Assembly (NCBI RefSeq): GCF_900110755.1
Contig: NZ_FOFF01000047.1
Coordinates: 1 to 64,000, forward strand
Direction: 5' to 3'
Length of the DNA stretch: 64,000 nucleotides
From: Streptomyces sp. yr375
GTDB lineage: Bacteria > Actinomycetota > Actinomycetes > Streptomycetales > Streptomycetaceae
Each line of letters starts with the position of its first letter. Position 1 is the first letter of the stretch. Under the pieces are notes generated by a model. That model saw only the letters and a program-made list of their open reading frames with translations. It was not told the DNA's origin and did no database searches. This document shows positions 53,350-61,275 of this stretch, in pieces. Both the position numbers and the translations under genes were made by a program.

Positions 53350-53529
53350 GGCGCCTGCGAGGTGAGCTGTCGGGTTCGGGCGGGAGCTGCCCGGCCGCGC
53401 CCTGACGGACGCGACTTCACCCCGAGCCGTACCGGTATGTCTGAAACATCCGGTTCGGCGGCTTACCTGGTTCCCCCGCTCCTGCCGTGCGGATCTCGAT
53501 GGGTGACGGGCGGCGGCAGGATTCGGCGT
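53350..53529 (-). promoter_or_regulatory. c-di-AMP riboswitch (ydaO-yuaA class) upstream of the SLT gene
   Basis: The minus strand carries all the conserved blocks in order: a CCTGCCG/CGGCAGG hairpin, AGCGGGGGAACCAGG, GGGGTGAAG, CAGGGCG, GCCCGAACCCGACAG, then CTCACCTCGCAGGCG; P1 would pair ACGCC near 53525-53529 with GGCGC near 53351-53355. This closely follows the class first found at Bacillus ydaO. In Streptomyces the class controls cell-wall hydrolases, where c-di-AMP lowers expression. Here the 3' side of P1 is only a few nt from the ribosome site, so translation control is possible beside attenuation. Confidence 0.93.
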
Positions 53530-53970
53530 TCCGCCCGACAGGCCGGGAACGTATGCGACAGCACATGTCCGGAACAAGTGGCGAATTCACAGATCGGCCC
53601 TATTGACCTTTGTATGGGGCCTATGGGGTGCTTGATCCTTTGTAAGTGCAAAGCGCCAACTTGCTTGGGGGTGCGGGGGGATGCGGGGGAATCGGCCGAG
53701 GCCGGGCCGAGGCCGGGTCACCGCGGCGAGTGAGTCAACTCACCGGCATCCACAAGAGTGGCAAATCGGGCATTGAGCCCAATCTATATAAATATTTGTT
53801 CATACATGCTGATCGGAAATATAAGGGGCGTGATCCGATACCGCCTGGCCTGTAACCGTGGGGGCTATCGGTGATCGAAACGTGACCGGATACGCTGACT
53901 TGAGTGATGGCAGAGACCTATCGACAAACCGCGTAACCGCCACTAGACACCAGCAGACAGGAGACCCCTC
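53530..53970. other. Intergenic region before the polyprenyl synthetase gene
   Basis: About 440 bp with no credible gene. It has an unusually AT-rich tract (about 53780-53825, with TATATAAATATTTG) followed by the polyprenyl synthetase leader. GGAGACCCC just before the GTG serves as ribosome site. No certain promoter for that gene could be picked by eye. Confidence 0.5.
53548..53577 (-). promoter_or_regulatory. Candidate promoter of the riboswitch-SLT transcript
   Basis: TTGTTC (53572-53577) and TACGTT (53548-53553), spaced 18 nt on the minus strand, would start the RNA about 12 nt before the riboswitch P1 stem. The resulting leader is about 208 nt. Confidence 0.4.
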
Positions 53971-54981
53971 GTGACCGTCGTCGGGCCGTTCGGGCTGAGC
54001 GTGCGGGACCAGGCTCTGGAAGCCGATGTCCAGGCCGGAATGGCGGCTGTCGAGGAAGGCTTGCTCGAGGCCACCAAGAGTGAGGTCCCGTTCATCACGG
54101 AGGCCGCCCAGCATCTCGTGCGGGCGGGCGGGAAGCGGTTCCGGCCCCTGCTCGTGGCGCTCGCGGCGCAGTTCGGTGACCCGTACGCGCCGGGCATCGT
54201 GCCGTCGGCCGTGGTCGTCGAGCTGACCCACCTGGCGACTCTGTACCACGACGACGTGATGGACGAGGCGGCCGTGCGCCGCGGGGTGTCCAGCGCCAAC
54301 GCCCGCTGGGGCAACTCGGTCGCCGTCCTCACGGGTGACTTCCTCTTCGCGCGCGCCTCGCACATCCTGGCCGACCTCGGGCCGGAGGCGGTGCGGGTGC
54401 AGGCGGAGGCGTTCGAGCGGCTGGTCACCGGGCAGATCCTGGAGACGGCCGGGCCGACGGACGGGCGCGACCCGGTCGAGCACTACCTCGACGTGCTCGC
54501 CGGCAAGACTGGCTCGCTGGTGGCCGTGGCCTGCCGCTTCGGAGCGCTGATGTCGGGCGCCGACGAGACGGTCGTCGACGTGCTGACGCAGTACGGCGAG
54601 CGGCTGGGCGTCGCCTTCCAGCTCGCGGACGACGTCCTGGACATCGCCTCCGACTCGCACGAGTCGGGCAAGACGCCCGGGACGGATCTCCGCGAGGGCG
54701 TTCCCACGCTGCCCGTGCTGCGGCTGCGGGAGCGGGCGGCGCGGCTGTCGCTGCCCGAGGACATCGCGCTGTGCGAATTGCTGGACTCCGACCTCAGTGA
54801 CGACGCCCGGCTCGCCGAGGCCCTGGCGGCGCTCCGGGCCCACCCGGCGCTGGAGCAGGCCCGCCGGGACACCGTGCGGTACGCGAAGGACGCGCGGTCC
54901 GCGCTGGCGCCGCTGCGGGAGTGCGACGCGAAGGCGGCGCTGATGGAGCTGTGCGACGCGGTGGTCCACCGAGCCGGCTGA
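53971..54981 (+). CDS. Polyprenyl diphosphate synthetase (likely menaquinone side chain)
   Basis: The product has 336 residues, normal for long-chain trans-prenyl synthases. Both Asp-rich motifs are present: LYHDDVMDEA (about 91-100) and FQLADDVLDIA (about 217-227), with GGKRFRPLL before the first and KTGSLVAVA between. It condenses isopentenyl diphosphate to a polyprenyl chain; position next to nuo and menaquinone genes argues for the quinone tail. Chain length cannot be read with confidence. The start is GTG. Confidence 0.9.
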   Translation: MTVVGPFGLSVRDQALEADVQAGMAAVEEGLLEATKSEVPFITEAAQHLVRAGGKRFRPLLVALAAQFGDPYAPGIVPSAVVVELTHLATLYHDDVMDEAAVRRGVSSANARWGNSVAVLTGDFLFARASHILADLGPEAVRVQAEAFERLVTGQILETAGPTDGRDPVEHYLDVLAGKTGSLVAVACRFGALMSGADETVVDVLTQYGERLGVAFQLADDVLDIASDSHESGKTPGTDLREGVPTLPVLRLRERAARLSLPEDIALCELLDSDLSDDARLAEALAALRAHPALEQARRDTVRYAKDARSALAPLRECDAKAALMELCDAVVHRAG

Positions 54982-55286
54982 CCCTCTCGGCTCCGGAACC
55001 CTCTCCTTTCCCCTACGGGTCGGAGCCCGTGCTTGTCGTAGCCCCCGTTCGTCGTAACCCCCGTTCGTCGCAACCCCTACGGGTTGGATGCCGCCTCCAC
55101 GCCTTCGTGTCATACCGCAGGCGTACACGGAGTTGGCTCCCCGGTCTGACGTTTTTCCGTGTGCCGTTTGGTCAGATGGGAACCACGGAAAACACCACTC
55201 CTCACCGATTCGGGTGAGAACGGCGGCTTGGGGTGGGACGTTCAGCGGGATGGCCGGCCGCCGCCGACGACGGAGGTAAGGCAGAC
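54982..55286. other. Intergenic region with direct repeats and interleaved inverted repeats
   Basis: 305 bp without a believable gene. It has a 16-nt unit GTCGTAACCCCCGTTC present about three times (55035-55080, last copy degenerate). Further right, TCTGAC/GTCAGA (55145-55150, 55171-55176) and TTTTCCGTG/CACGGAAAA (55153-55161, 55184-55192) cross each other, a pseudoknot-like arrangement, about 100 bp before the next start. Confidence 0.6.
54989..55027 (+). terminator. Possible terminator after the polyprenyl synthetase gene
   Basis: GGCTCCG/CGGAGCC with an inner ACCC/GGGT pair forms a stem a few nt after the stop codon. The 15-nt loop is pyrimidine-rich. Confidence 0.4.
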
Positions 55287-56600
55287 ATGGCACCGAAGGC
55301 AACCGACGACACCATGACCGGCGGGGCGGCGATCGGCGGGACGTTCGACGGCGGGGAGGCCGGCGACCTGCGCGCCGGGCGGCGCAAGGCATTTCGGTAC
55401 GTCGTCCCGGTCACCGTGATCGGTGTCGCGGCGGCGACGATCGGGCTGGTCCCCGCGCTCGCCGACTCCGGCGACCCCGACCTGCCGAAGATCACCGCGC
55501 AGCAACTCCTCGACAAGATCGCCGCTTCGGACGTACAGCAGTTGTCCGGAACGGTGAAGATCACCACCGACCTCGGCCTGCCCGACCTCGGCGGGCTGGA
55601 GAGCGGGCTCCTCTCCGGGGCCGCGCAGCAGGGTGGTGACGGTTCGTCCGCCGACCCGTCCGCCAAGCTCACCGAACTCGCCTCCGGCACGCACACCCTG
55701 CGCGTCGCCGCCGACGGCCCCGACAAGCAGAAGCTCTCGCTGCTGGAGAACGCGGCCGAGTACAGCGTCATCCACAACGGCACGAATGTGTGGGGGTACG
55801 ACAGCGCCTCCAACGAGGTCTATCACTCCACCGTCGACGAGAGTTCCCACAAGGGCGAGACGAAAACCCCCGTTCCCGCCACGCCGAAGGACCTCACCGA
55901 GGACGCCCTGAAGGCGGTCGACGACACGACCTCGGTGACCGTCGACGGCACCGTCCACGTCGCCGGGCGCGACGCCTACAAGCTGCTGGTCAAGCCGAAG
56001 CAGTCCGGTTCCACGGTCGGTGCGATCAGTGTGGCCGTGGACGCGAAGACGGGCCTGCCGCTGAAGTTCACGCTGACCCCCGCGAGCGGCGGCGCCGCCG
56101 TCGTGGACGTCGGCTTCACCGAGGTCAGCTTCGCCAAGCCCGCCGCCGCCACCTTCGACTTCACCGCCCCCAAGGGCGCGAAGGTCACCGAGGGCGGCAA
56201 GGCCGAGAAGGCCGACGAGGCCGACAAGGCCGGCAAGGGCGAAAAGTGGGGCGAGGAAGGGGCGACGGGGACGGCACCGGGACACTCCGACGCGTCCGGC
56301 TCCGGCGACGACTTCGCGCAGGGCTTCGGCGGTGCCGACGGTCTGAACGTCCTCGGCGAGGGCTGGACCTCCATCGCCACCTTCGACACCGGCAGCAAGG
56401 GCGCGCCCTCGGGCTCCGCGTCCGGCGGCGAACTCGGCGGCTTCCTCGGCTCCCTCGGCGACAAGGTGAGCGGTAAGTTCGGCTCCGGCACGGTCTTCTC
56501 CACCCGCCTGATCAACGCCCTGATGACGGACGACGGCAAGGTCTACGTCGGCGCGGTCACCAAGGACGCCCTGGTGAAGGCGGCGAACGCGGCGAAGTAA
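55287..56600 (+). CDS. LolA/RseB-like exported protein
   Basis: A 437-residue protein with an N-terminal membrane helix (about 40-60, VVPVTVIGVAAATIGLVPALA) followed by an extracytoplasmic region. LTAQQLLDKIAAS-like ITAQQLLDKIAAS, LSGTVKITTDLGLP, the GTHTLRVAADGPDKQKLSLL strand and GTNVWGYDSASNEVYHSTV suggest the LolA/RseB beta-fold that binds lipid. Residues about 300-340 are a Lys/Glu/Asp-rich linker. GGAGG about 10 nt before the ATG supports this start. The ABC genes follow 78 nt later and may be cotranscribed. Its ligand is unknown. Confidence 0.75.
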   Translation: MAPKATDDTMTGGAAIGGTFDGGEAGDLRAGRRKAFRYVVPVTVIGVAAATIGLVPALADSGDPDLPKITAQQLLDKIAASDVQQLSGTVKITTDLGLPDLGGLESGLLSGAAQQGGDGSSADPSAKLTELASGTHTLRVAADGPDKQKLSLLENAAEYSVIHNGTNVWGYDSASNEVYHSTVDESSHKGETKTPVPATPKDLTEDALKAVDDTTSVTVDGTVHVAGRDAYKLLVKPKQSGSTVGAISVAVDAKTGLPLKFTLTPASGGAAVVDVGFTEVSFAKPAAATFDFTAPKGAKVTEGGKAEKADEADKAGKGEKWGEEGATGTAPGHSDASGSGDDFAQGFGGADGLNVLGEGWTSIATFDTGSKGAPSGSASGGELGGFLGSLGDKVSGKFGSGTVFSTRLINALMTDDGKVYVGAVTKDALVKAANAAK

Positions 56601-56678
56601 GACGGGTAAGGCGTGCAAGGCGCGTAAGGCGAAGCAGGCGGCACGGGTACGGGAGACCGGGGAGCGGATGGGGCGGGG

Positions 56679-57677
56679 ATGGGGGAGCCGGTGAGGGAGT
56701 CCACGGACGACGGAACCGTCGACGACGGAACTGTGGACGACGGAACCGTCATCCGCACCCGCGCCCTCACCAAACGCTTCCGCGGCGGACAACTCGCCGT
56801 CGACGGCCTCGACCTGACCGTCCCGGCGGGCAGCGTCTTCGGCTTCCTCGGTCCCAACGGCTCCGGCAAGACCACCACCATCCGCATGCTGATGGGGCTC
56901 ATCGAACCCACGGCGGGCTCGGCCCACGTCCTGGGGCAACCCATGCCGCAGGCCGCGCGCACCGTACTGCCGCACGTCGGGGCCCTCATCGAGGGCCCCG
57001 CCCTCTACGGCTTCCTCTCCGGCCGCGACAACCTTCTCCGTTACGACGCCGCCGACCCGACCGCCGACCCGCGCACCCGGCGTGCGCGGGTCGCGGCGAC
57101 GCTGGAGCGGGTGGGGCTGACGGCCGCCGCCGGCAAGAAGGCGAAGGCGTACTCGCTCGGCATGAAACAGCGCCTGGGCCTCGCAGCCGCCCTTCTCCAG
57201 CCGCGCCGGCTGCTCGTCCTCGACGAGCCGACCAACGGTCTGGACCCGCAGGGCATGCGCGAAATCCGTTCGCTGATCCGGGAGTTGGCAGCGGAGGGCA
57301 CGACCGTCTTCCTCTCCTCGCACCTCCTCGACGAGATCGAGCACGTGTGCACGCACGCGGCGGTGATGGCGCAGGGCCGGCTGATCGTCCAGGGTGCGGT
57401 GGCGGACCTCGCGGCGGGCACCCGCGGCCGGCTGGTCGTGACGACCCCGGACCCGGCGGACGCGGCCCGGGTACTGAAGGAGCAGGGCGCGGGCGACGTC
57501 GTCGTAGCCGAGGACCGCGTCAGCGCGGAGGCGCCGCCTCCGGAGCGGGATCTCGCCGACCTGAACGCCGCGTTGGTGACAGCGGGCGTCCGCGTGCGCG
57601 GCTTCACCGTCGAACGGGCCTCCCTGGAGGACGCGTTCGTGGCACTCACGGGGGAGGGATTCGATGTCGCAGGCTGA
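56679..57677 (+). CDS. ABC transporter ATP-binding protein
   Basis: The 332-residue ATPase has Walker A GPNGSGKTTT, signature YSLGMKQRLGLA, Walker B LLVLDEPTNGLDP and switch His in FLSSHLLDE. The N terminus carries a three-fold DDGTV repeat, encoded by a 15-nt tandem near 56707-56750. The C-terminal 90 residues are the usual regulatory extension of ABC-2 exporters. It overlaps the permease gene by 14 nt. Substrate unknown; adjacency to a lipid-binding-like protein hints at a lipid or envelope compound. Confidence 0.93.
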   Translation: MGEPVRESTDDGTVDDGTVDDGTVIRTRALTKRFRGGQLAVDGLDLTVPAGSVFGFLGPNGSGKTTTIRMLMGLIEPTAGSAHVLGQPMPQAARTVLPHVGALIEGPALYGFLSGRDNLLRYDAADPTADPRTRRARVAATLERVGLTAAAGKKAKAYSLGMKQRLGLAAALLQPRRLLVLDEPTNGLDPQGMREIRSLIRELAAEGTTVFLSSHLLDEIEHVCTHAAVMAQGRLIVQGAVADLAAGTRGRLVVTTPDPADAARVLKEQGAGDVVVAEDRVSAEAPPPERDLADLNAALVTAGVRVRGFTVERASLEDAFVALTGEGFDVAG

Positions 57678-58557
57678 AGTCGCCCGCCCTGAGAGCCCGT
57701 TGTGGACGTTCGGGCTGCTGCGCAGCGAACTGCTGACCACCTTCCGGCGCTGGCGCACCCTCGCGCTGCTGGCCGTGCTGGCGGCCGTGCCGGTGCTGGT
57801 CGGGATCGCAGTGAAGATCGAGACGAGCGGCGGTTCGTCCGCCGGGCCGGGCGGCGGAGGCGGCGGGGGAGGGGGAGGTGGCGGCGGTCCGGCATTCATC
57901 GCGATGATCACCAACAACGGCCTGTTCCTGGTGTTCACCGCACTGGCCGCGACACTCCCCTTCTTCCTTCCCATGGCGATCGGCGTCATCGCGGGCGACA
58001 CGATCGCCGGCGAGGCGAACGCGGGCACCCTCCGCTACCTCCTCGTCGCCCCGGCCGGCCGCACCCGCCTCCTCCTCACGAAGTACGCCACCGTGATGGC
58101 GTTCTGCCTGGTGGCGACACTCGTCGTCGCGGTCTCGGCGCTGGCGGTCGGGGCCCTGCTCTTCCCCCTAGGTGATCTCACCACCATCTCCGGTACGACG
58201 ATCTCGTTCGCCGACGGCCTGCTGCGGGCCCTGCTGATCGCCCTGGTCGTCGCCGCGTCGCTGATGGGCGTGGCGGCGCTGGGCCTGTTCGTCTCCACGC
58301 TCACGAGCAGCGGCATCGCGGCGATGGCGACGACCGTGGGCCTGCTGATCACGGTCCAGATCCTCGACCAGATCCCCCAACTGCACGCCCTTCAGCCGTA
58401 CTTCTTCTCGCACTACTGGCTGTCCTTCGCCGACCTCATGCGCGAGCCGGTCTACTGGGACGACCTCCAGAAGAACCTCGGCCTCCAGGCCCTGTACGCG
58501 CTGGTCTTCGGCTCGGCGGCCTGGGCACGCTTCACGACGAAGGACGTCACGGCCTAG
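57664..58557 (+). CDS. ABC-2 type transporter permease
   Basis: A 297-residue permease with six predicted helices in ABC-2 arrangement. The first outer loop contains a glycine run of about thirteen residues (near 57850-57890), encoded by a purine-rich GGC/GGA repeat. ILMPFF-type segments and the loop AGDTIAGEANAGTLRYLLVAPAGR match the family. Its stop codon overlaps that of the convergent flavin reductase gene in a shared CTAG. Confidence 0.9.
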   Translation: MSQAEVARPESPLWTFGLLRSELLTTFRRWRTLALLAVLAAVPVLVGIAVKIETSGGSSAGPGGGGGGGGGGGGGPAFIAMITNNGLFLVFTALAATLPFFLPMAIGVIAGDTIAGEANAGTLRYLLVAPAGRTRLLLTKYATVMAFCLVATLVVAVSALAVGALLFPLGDLTTISGTTISFADGLLRALLIALVVAASLMGVAALGLFVSTLTSSGIAAMATTVGLLITVQILDQIPQLHALQPYFFSHYWLSFADLMREPVYWDDLQKNLGLQALYALVFGSAAWARFTTKDVTA

Positions 58558-59186
58558 CCGGCCGTCGTGTCGTTCGTGTCGCTCGCGGCCGTCTCGTACG
58601 TCTCGTAGGTGAACCGGGCGAGGGGTGCCTCCTGCGCGAAGAACGTCTTCGCGCGCGCGAGCGCCTCGGTGTCCCTCAGGACGTCGCCGGGCTTGCTGCC
58701 GTTGCCGAGCAGCACCCCGCCGAAGCGCATCCCCAGGTACGCGGCCGAGTTGTGGAGCGTGCCGACGAGCGGGTCGGCGACCACGGTCTCGTCGTGCGCG
58801 AGCGCGGTGACGCCCCAGAGGGCGCGCCCGGCGAGCGTCGCCTTGAAGTCGATCTCGGGAGTGCGCAGCCAGCCCGACCAGTGGTCCAGGTAGCGCTTGG
58901 TCTGGGCGGAGACCGAGTACCAGTACAGCGGGGACACGATCACGATGTCCGTCGCGGCGAGCGTGGCGTCGAGCAGCAGCGCCGGGCTGCCCTCGGTGGG
59001 GCGGACATGGTCGCTGTCGTGCCGCAGGTCCTCGAAGTCGGGCAGCGGATGCCGGGCGAGACTGACCCACGTCTGCTCGACATCGGAGGGCAACTGGTCG
59101 GCGGCCGCACGGGCCAGCAACTCGCTGTTGCCGTCCGCCCGGCTACTGCCCAACACGAACAGGAAACTACGGCGCGTCGTCGTCAT
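58554..59186 (-). CDS. NAD(P)H-dependent FMN reductase / flavodoxin-fold protein
   Basis: This protein of 210 residues has the flavodoxin-like phosphate loop LFVLGSSRADGNSELLARAA, and the second flavin loop VSPLYWYSVSAQTKRYLDHW. That is the NAD(P)H-dependent FMN reductase or NAD(P)H quinone reductase family. I use the MTTTRRSFL start with GGGGGAT 7 nt upstream. It may reduce quinones or flavins; the sequence alone does not decide. Confidence 0.86.
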   Translation of the reverse strand: MTTTRRSFLFVLGSSRADGNSELLARAAADQLPSDVEQTWVSLARHPLPDFEDLRHDSDHVRPTEGSPALLLDATLAATDIVIVSPLYWYSVSAQTKRYLDHWSGWLRTPEIDFKATLAGRALWGVTALAHDETVVADPLVGTLHNSAAYLGMRFGGVLLGNGSKPGDVLRDTEALARAKTFFAQEAPLARFTYETYETAASDTNDTTAG

Positions 59187-59254
59187 GGCTCGATCCCCCA
59201 AATAGTCGGCGTACAGGGATAGCATGCCTCTGCATTATATGAGCGTGCAAGTAA

Positions 59255-60505
59255 TTATCGGTGGGGTGTCGGGGGTACCGGGGGTGCCGGGAGTGGTGCC
59301 CGGGGGGTCCGGGCGACTGCCAGCAGCGAGATTTCCGCGCCGTGTGCCGCGACCACCTGCAGTCCCACCGGGCAGCCGTCCGCGCCGATCCCCGCCGGGA
59401 GGCTGATCGCCGGGTGCCCGCTGAGGTTGAACGCCCAGGTGAGCGCCGTCGAGTACCGGTCGCCCGGGCCTTCGTGACCGTGCGCGGCGTTCGGGGTCGT
59501 GGGGGTCAACAGCAGGTCGGCGCGGGAGAAGAGGTCGGCGAGCAGTCGGTTGTTCGTCTCCCGGAGCCGTTCGGCGGCGCGGAGGTCCGAGCCCGGGCCC
59601 GGGGTGCGCAGCGCGAGCCAGGCCGGGGCGGGGTCCTCCAGACGCAGGGGCGCGTCGGAAGCGGGCAGCCGTACGACACCGGCCTCGGCGAGGCGTCCGG
59701 CGGCGGCACGGGCGAGGGCGAGGGGCTCGGGATCGGGGTCGGCGAAGCCGAGGCCGGGGGAGAAGAGGGCGAGGGACGGGACGGAGACCGCCGTCCCTGC
59801 GCATGCCTCGGCTCCCGCCACGCGCGCGTGCGCCGTCGTCCCTACGTACGCCTCGGCTCCCGCCACGCGCGCGTGCCTCTGCGGGGCCATGACCCGCCAG
59901 TACGCCTCGGCGTCCACCGCGTACCGCACGAGCGCGCCGGGTGCCGCCAGCCCCGTACGGACCCCCTGCCGTGGTCGTCCGTTCGTCGTCTTCAGGCCGA
60001 TGACGCCGCACCACGCGGCCGGGATCCGTACCGAGCCCGCGCCGTCGCTGCCGGTCGCCAGGGGGACCAGGCAGGCGGCCACCGCCGCCGCGGAGCCGGC
60101 CGAGGAGCCGCCCGGTGTGCGGTCGGCGCGCCAGGGGTTGACGGTGCGGCCGTGGGCGCCGAGGCCCCAGGTCTGCCAGGGGGTGCCGGGTCCGGGGACG
60201 GCGGTCGACCCCACGGGCACGCATCCGGCGGCGATCAGCGGGGCCGCCGTACGCAGCCCGTGCCGCCCCTTCACGCCGATCGGCACCCCGGCCAGCGGCA
60301 ACCGCTCGCCCGCAGCGACCCGCACGTCGATCTCGCGCGCCGACGACCGCGCCCGGTCCTCCCACACCTCGGCGAAGGCGCACAGGGAAGGGTCGACCCG
60401 GGCGATCCGTGAGAGCGCCTCGCCGACGACGTCCACGGCCCGCAGCCGACCCGCCCGGACGGCCGCCGCGATCTCCACGGCCGGGGGCCACTCCAGAAGC
60501 GTCAT
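59255..60505 (-). CDS. Amidase-signature enzyme with an internal 15-residue duplication
   Basis: The enzyme of 416 residues has the Ser-Ser-Lys triad: Lys in PLAGVPIGVKGRHG, the cis-Ser in TPGGSSAGSAAAVAA and the nucleophile Ser in GSDGAGSVRIPAAWCGVIGLK in parts. The family is usually 450-500 residues, so it is short. A 15-residue unit (HARVAGAEAYVGTTA) is repeated in tandem near the middle, from a 45-nt DNA duplication at 59806-59876 that includes two CACGCGCGCGTG palindromes. This may disturb the fold. Start: ATG at 60505, with a GTG alternative at 60517. Confidence 0.85.
   Translation of the reverse strand: MTLLEWPPAVEIAAAVRAGRLRAVDVVGEALSRIARVDPSLCAFAEVWEDRARSSAREIDVRVAAGERLPLAGVPIGVKGRHGLRTAAPLIAAGCVPVGSTAVPGPGTPWQTWGLGAHGRTVNPWRADRTPGGSSAGSAAAVAACLVPLATGSDGAGSVRIPAAWCGVIGLKTTNGRPRQGVRTGLAAPGALVRYAVDAEAYWRVMAPQRHARVAGAEAYVGTTAHARVAGAEACAGTAVSVPSLALFSPGLGFADPDPEPLALARAAAGRLAEAGVVRLPASDAPLRLEDPAPAWLALRTPGPGSDLRAAERLRETNNRLLADLFSRADLLLTPTTPNAAHGHEGPGDRYSTALTWAFNLSGHPAISLPAGIGADGCPVGLQVVAAHGAEISLLAVARTPRAPLPAPPVPPTPHR
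59806..59876. repeat. 45-nt period duplication inside the amidase gene
   Basis: An identical 26-nt stretch occurs at 59806-59831 and 59851-59876, in phase with the reading frame. Each copy ends in the CACGCGCGCGTG palindrome, which may have favoured slippage. Confidence 0.9.
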
Positions 60506-60537
60506 CCGGGCCCCCACCCCTGACCCCGCGACCCGGC

Positions 60538-61041
60538 CTATCCCCTACTGGTGAGCCGGGACAGTGCCGCCGTCTCTCGGGGCGGGCTGCCTCCCAGGTC
60601 GCCGAGGCGCCAGTCCGTCACCCAGGGGACGCGGTACACGTCGATGAGCGACTCGATCGTCCGCACCCGTTGGGCGAGTGGCCGGGGCAGTCGTCCCGGT
60701 GCGTCCGCGACCAGTACCACCGCGTCCAGGTCGAGCCCGCGCGGAGCCTCCCCGCACCGGAAGACGTCCACCGTACGCAGGACGGACTCCAGCCCGGCCG
60801 CATGCGTACGGGCGACCAGCAGGACGGACGGGGGAGCGTCGGCGCCGGGCCACTCGCGCCCGCAGTCGTGGCCGCCGTAGACCGCGGCGAGCGTGGAACT
60901 GCCGGCCCCGCCGTGCGTGGCGACCCAGGAGAAACGCCGGGGTGCGGCGGTGGAGGCGTACGGCATCGGCACCGGATCCGGTGCGGGTACCGGCCCCCGG
61001 ATCCAGATCTCCGGCCCCCGTTGCCCGTCCGTCGTCCACAT
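60538..61041 (-). CDS. Uncharacterised small protein with a P-loop-like N terminus
   Basis: The frame gives 167 residues. It starts with a Pro-rich leader, then WVATHGGAGSSTLAAVYGG, which resembles a deviant Walker A loop of ParA/MinD proteins (no Lys, GGAGSST), followed by PSVLLVARTHAAGLESV and LDLDAVVLVADAPGRLP, the strands of a Rossmann-type ATPase. The missing Lys makes ATP hydrolysis doubtful. GGGAGGGG lies about 9 nt upstream of the ATG. It is divergent from the next gene across 234 bp and 32 nt from the amidase start. Function unknown. Confidence 0.65.
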   Translation of the reverse strand: MWTTDGQRGPEIWIRGPVPAPDPVPMPYASTAAPRRFSWVATHGGAGSSTLAAVYGGHDCGREWPGADAPPSVLLVARTHAAGLESVLRTVDVFRCGEAPRGLDLDAVVLVADAPGRLPRPLAQRVRTIESLIDVYRVPWVTDWRLGDLGGSPPRETAALSRLTSRG

Positions 61042-61275
61042 GGCCCGCGCCCCTCCCAGTCGTCCCGGTCGTCGCCGTCCCCTCCGGGACGTCCCTGATC
61101 CTGGTCCTGGGCGGCCCCGGGAGCGGGGCGTGGGTTCCTGGAACGAGGCTGTGACGTCGTGGTGACGCGCGGACCGGGAGCGCTCGGAGAGACTCAACAG
61201 TACGTGGACACGTAGGTGGTCACGTGCGCGTACGTGGACGACCGGATCGTGACGACGCATCCGAGTGAGGAACCG

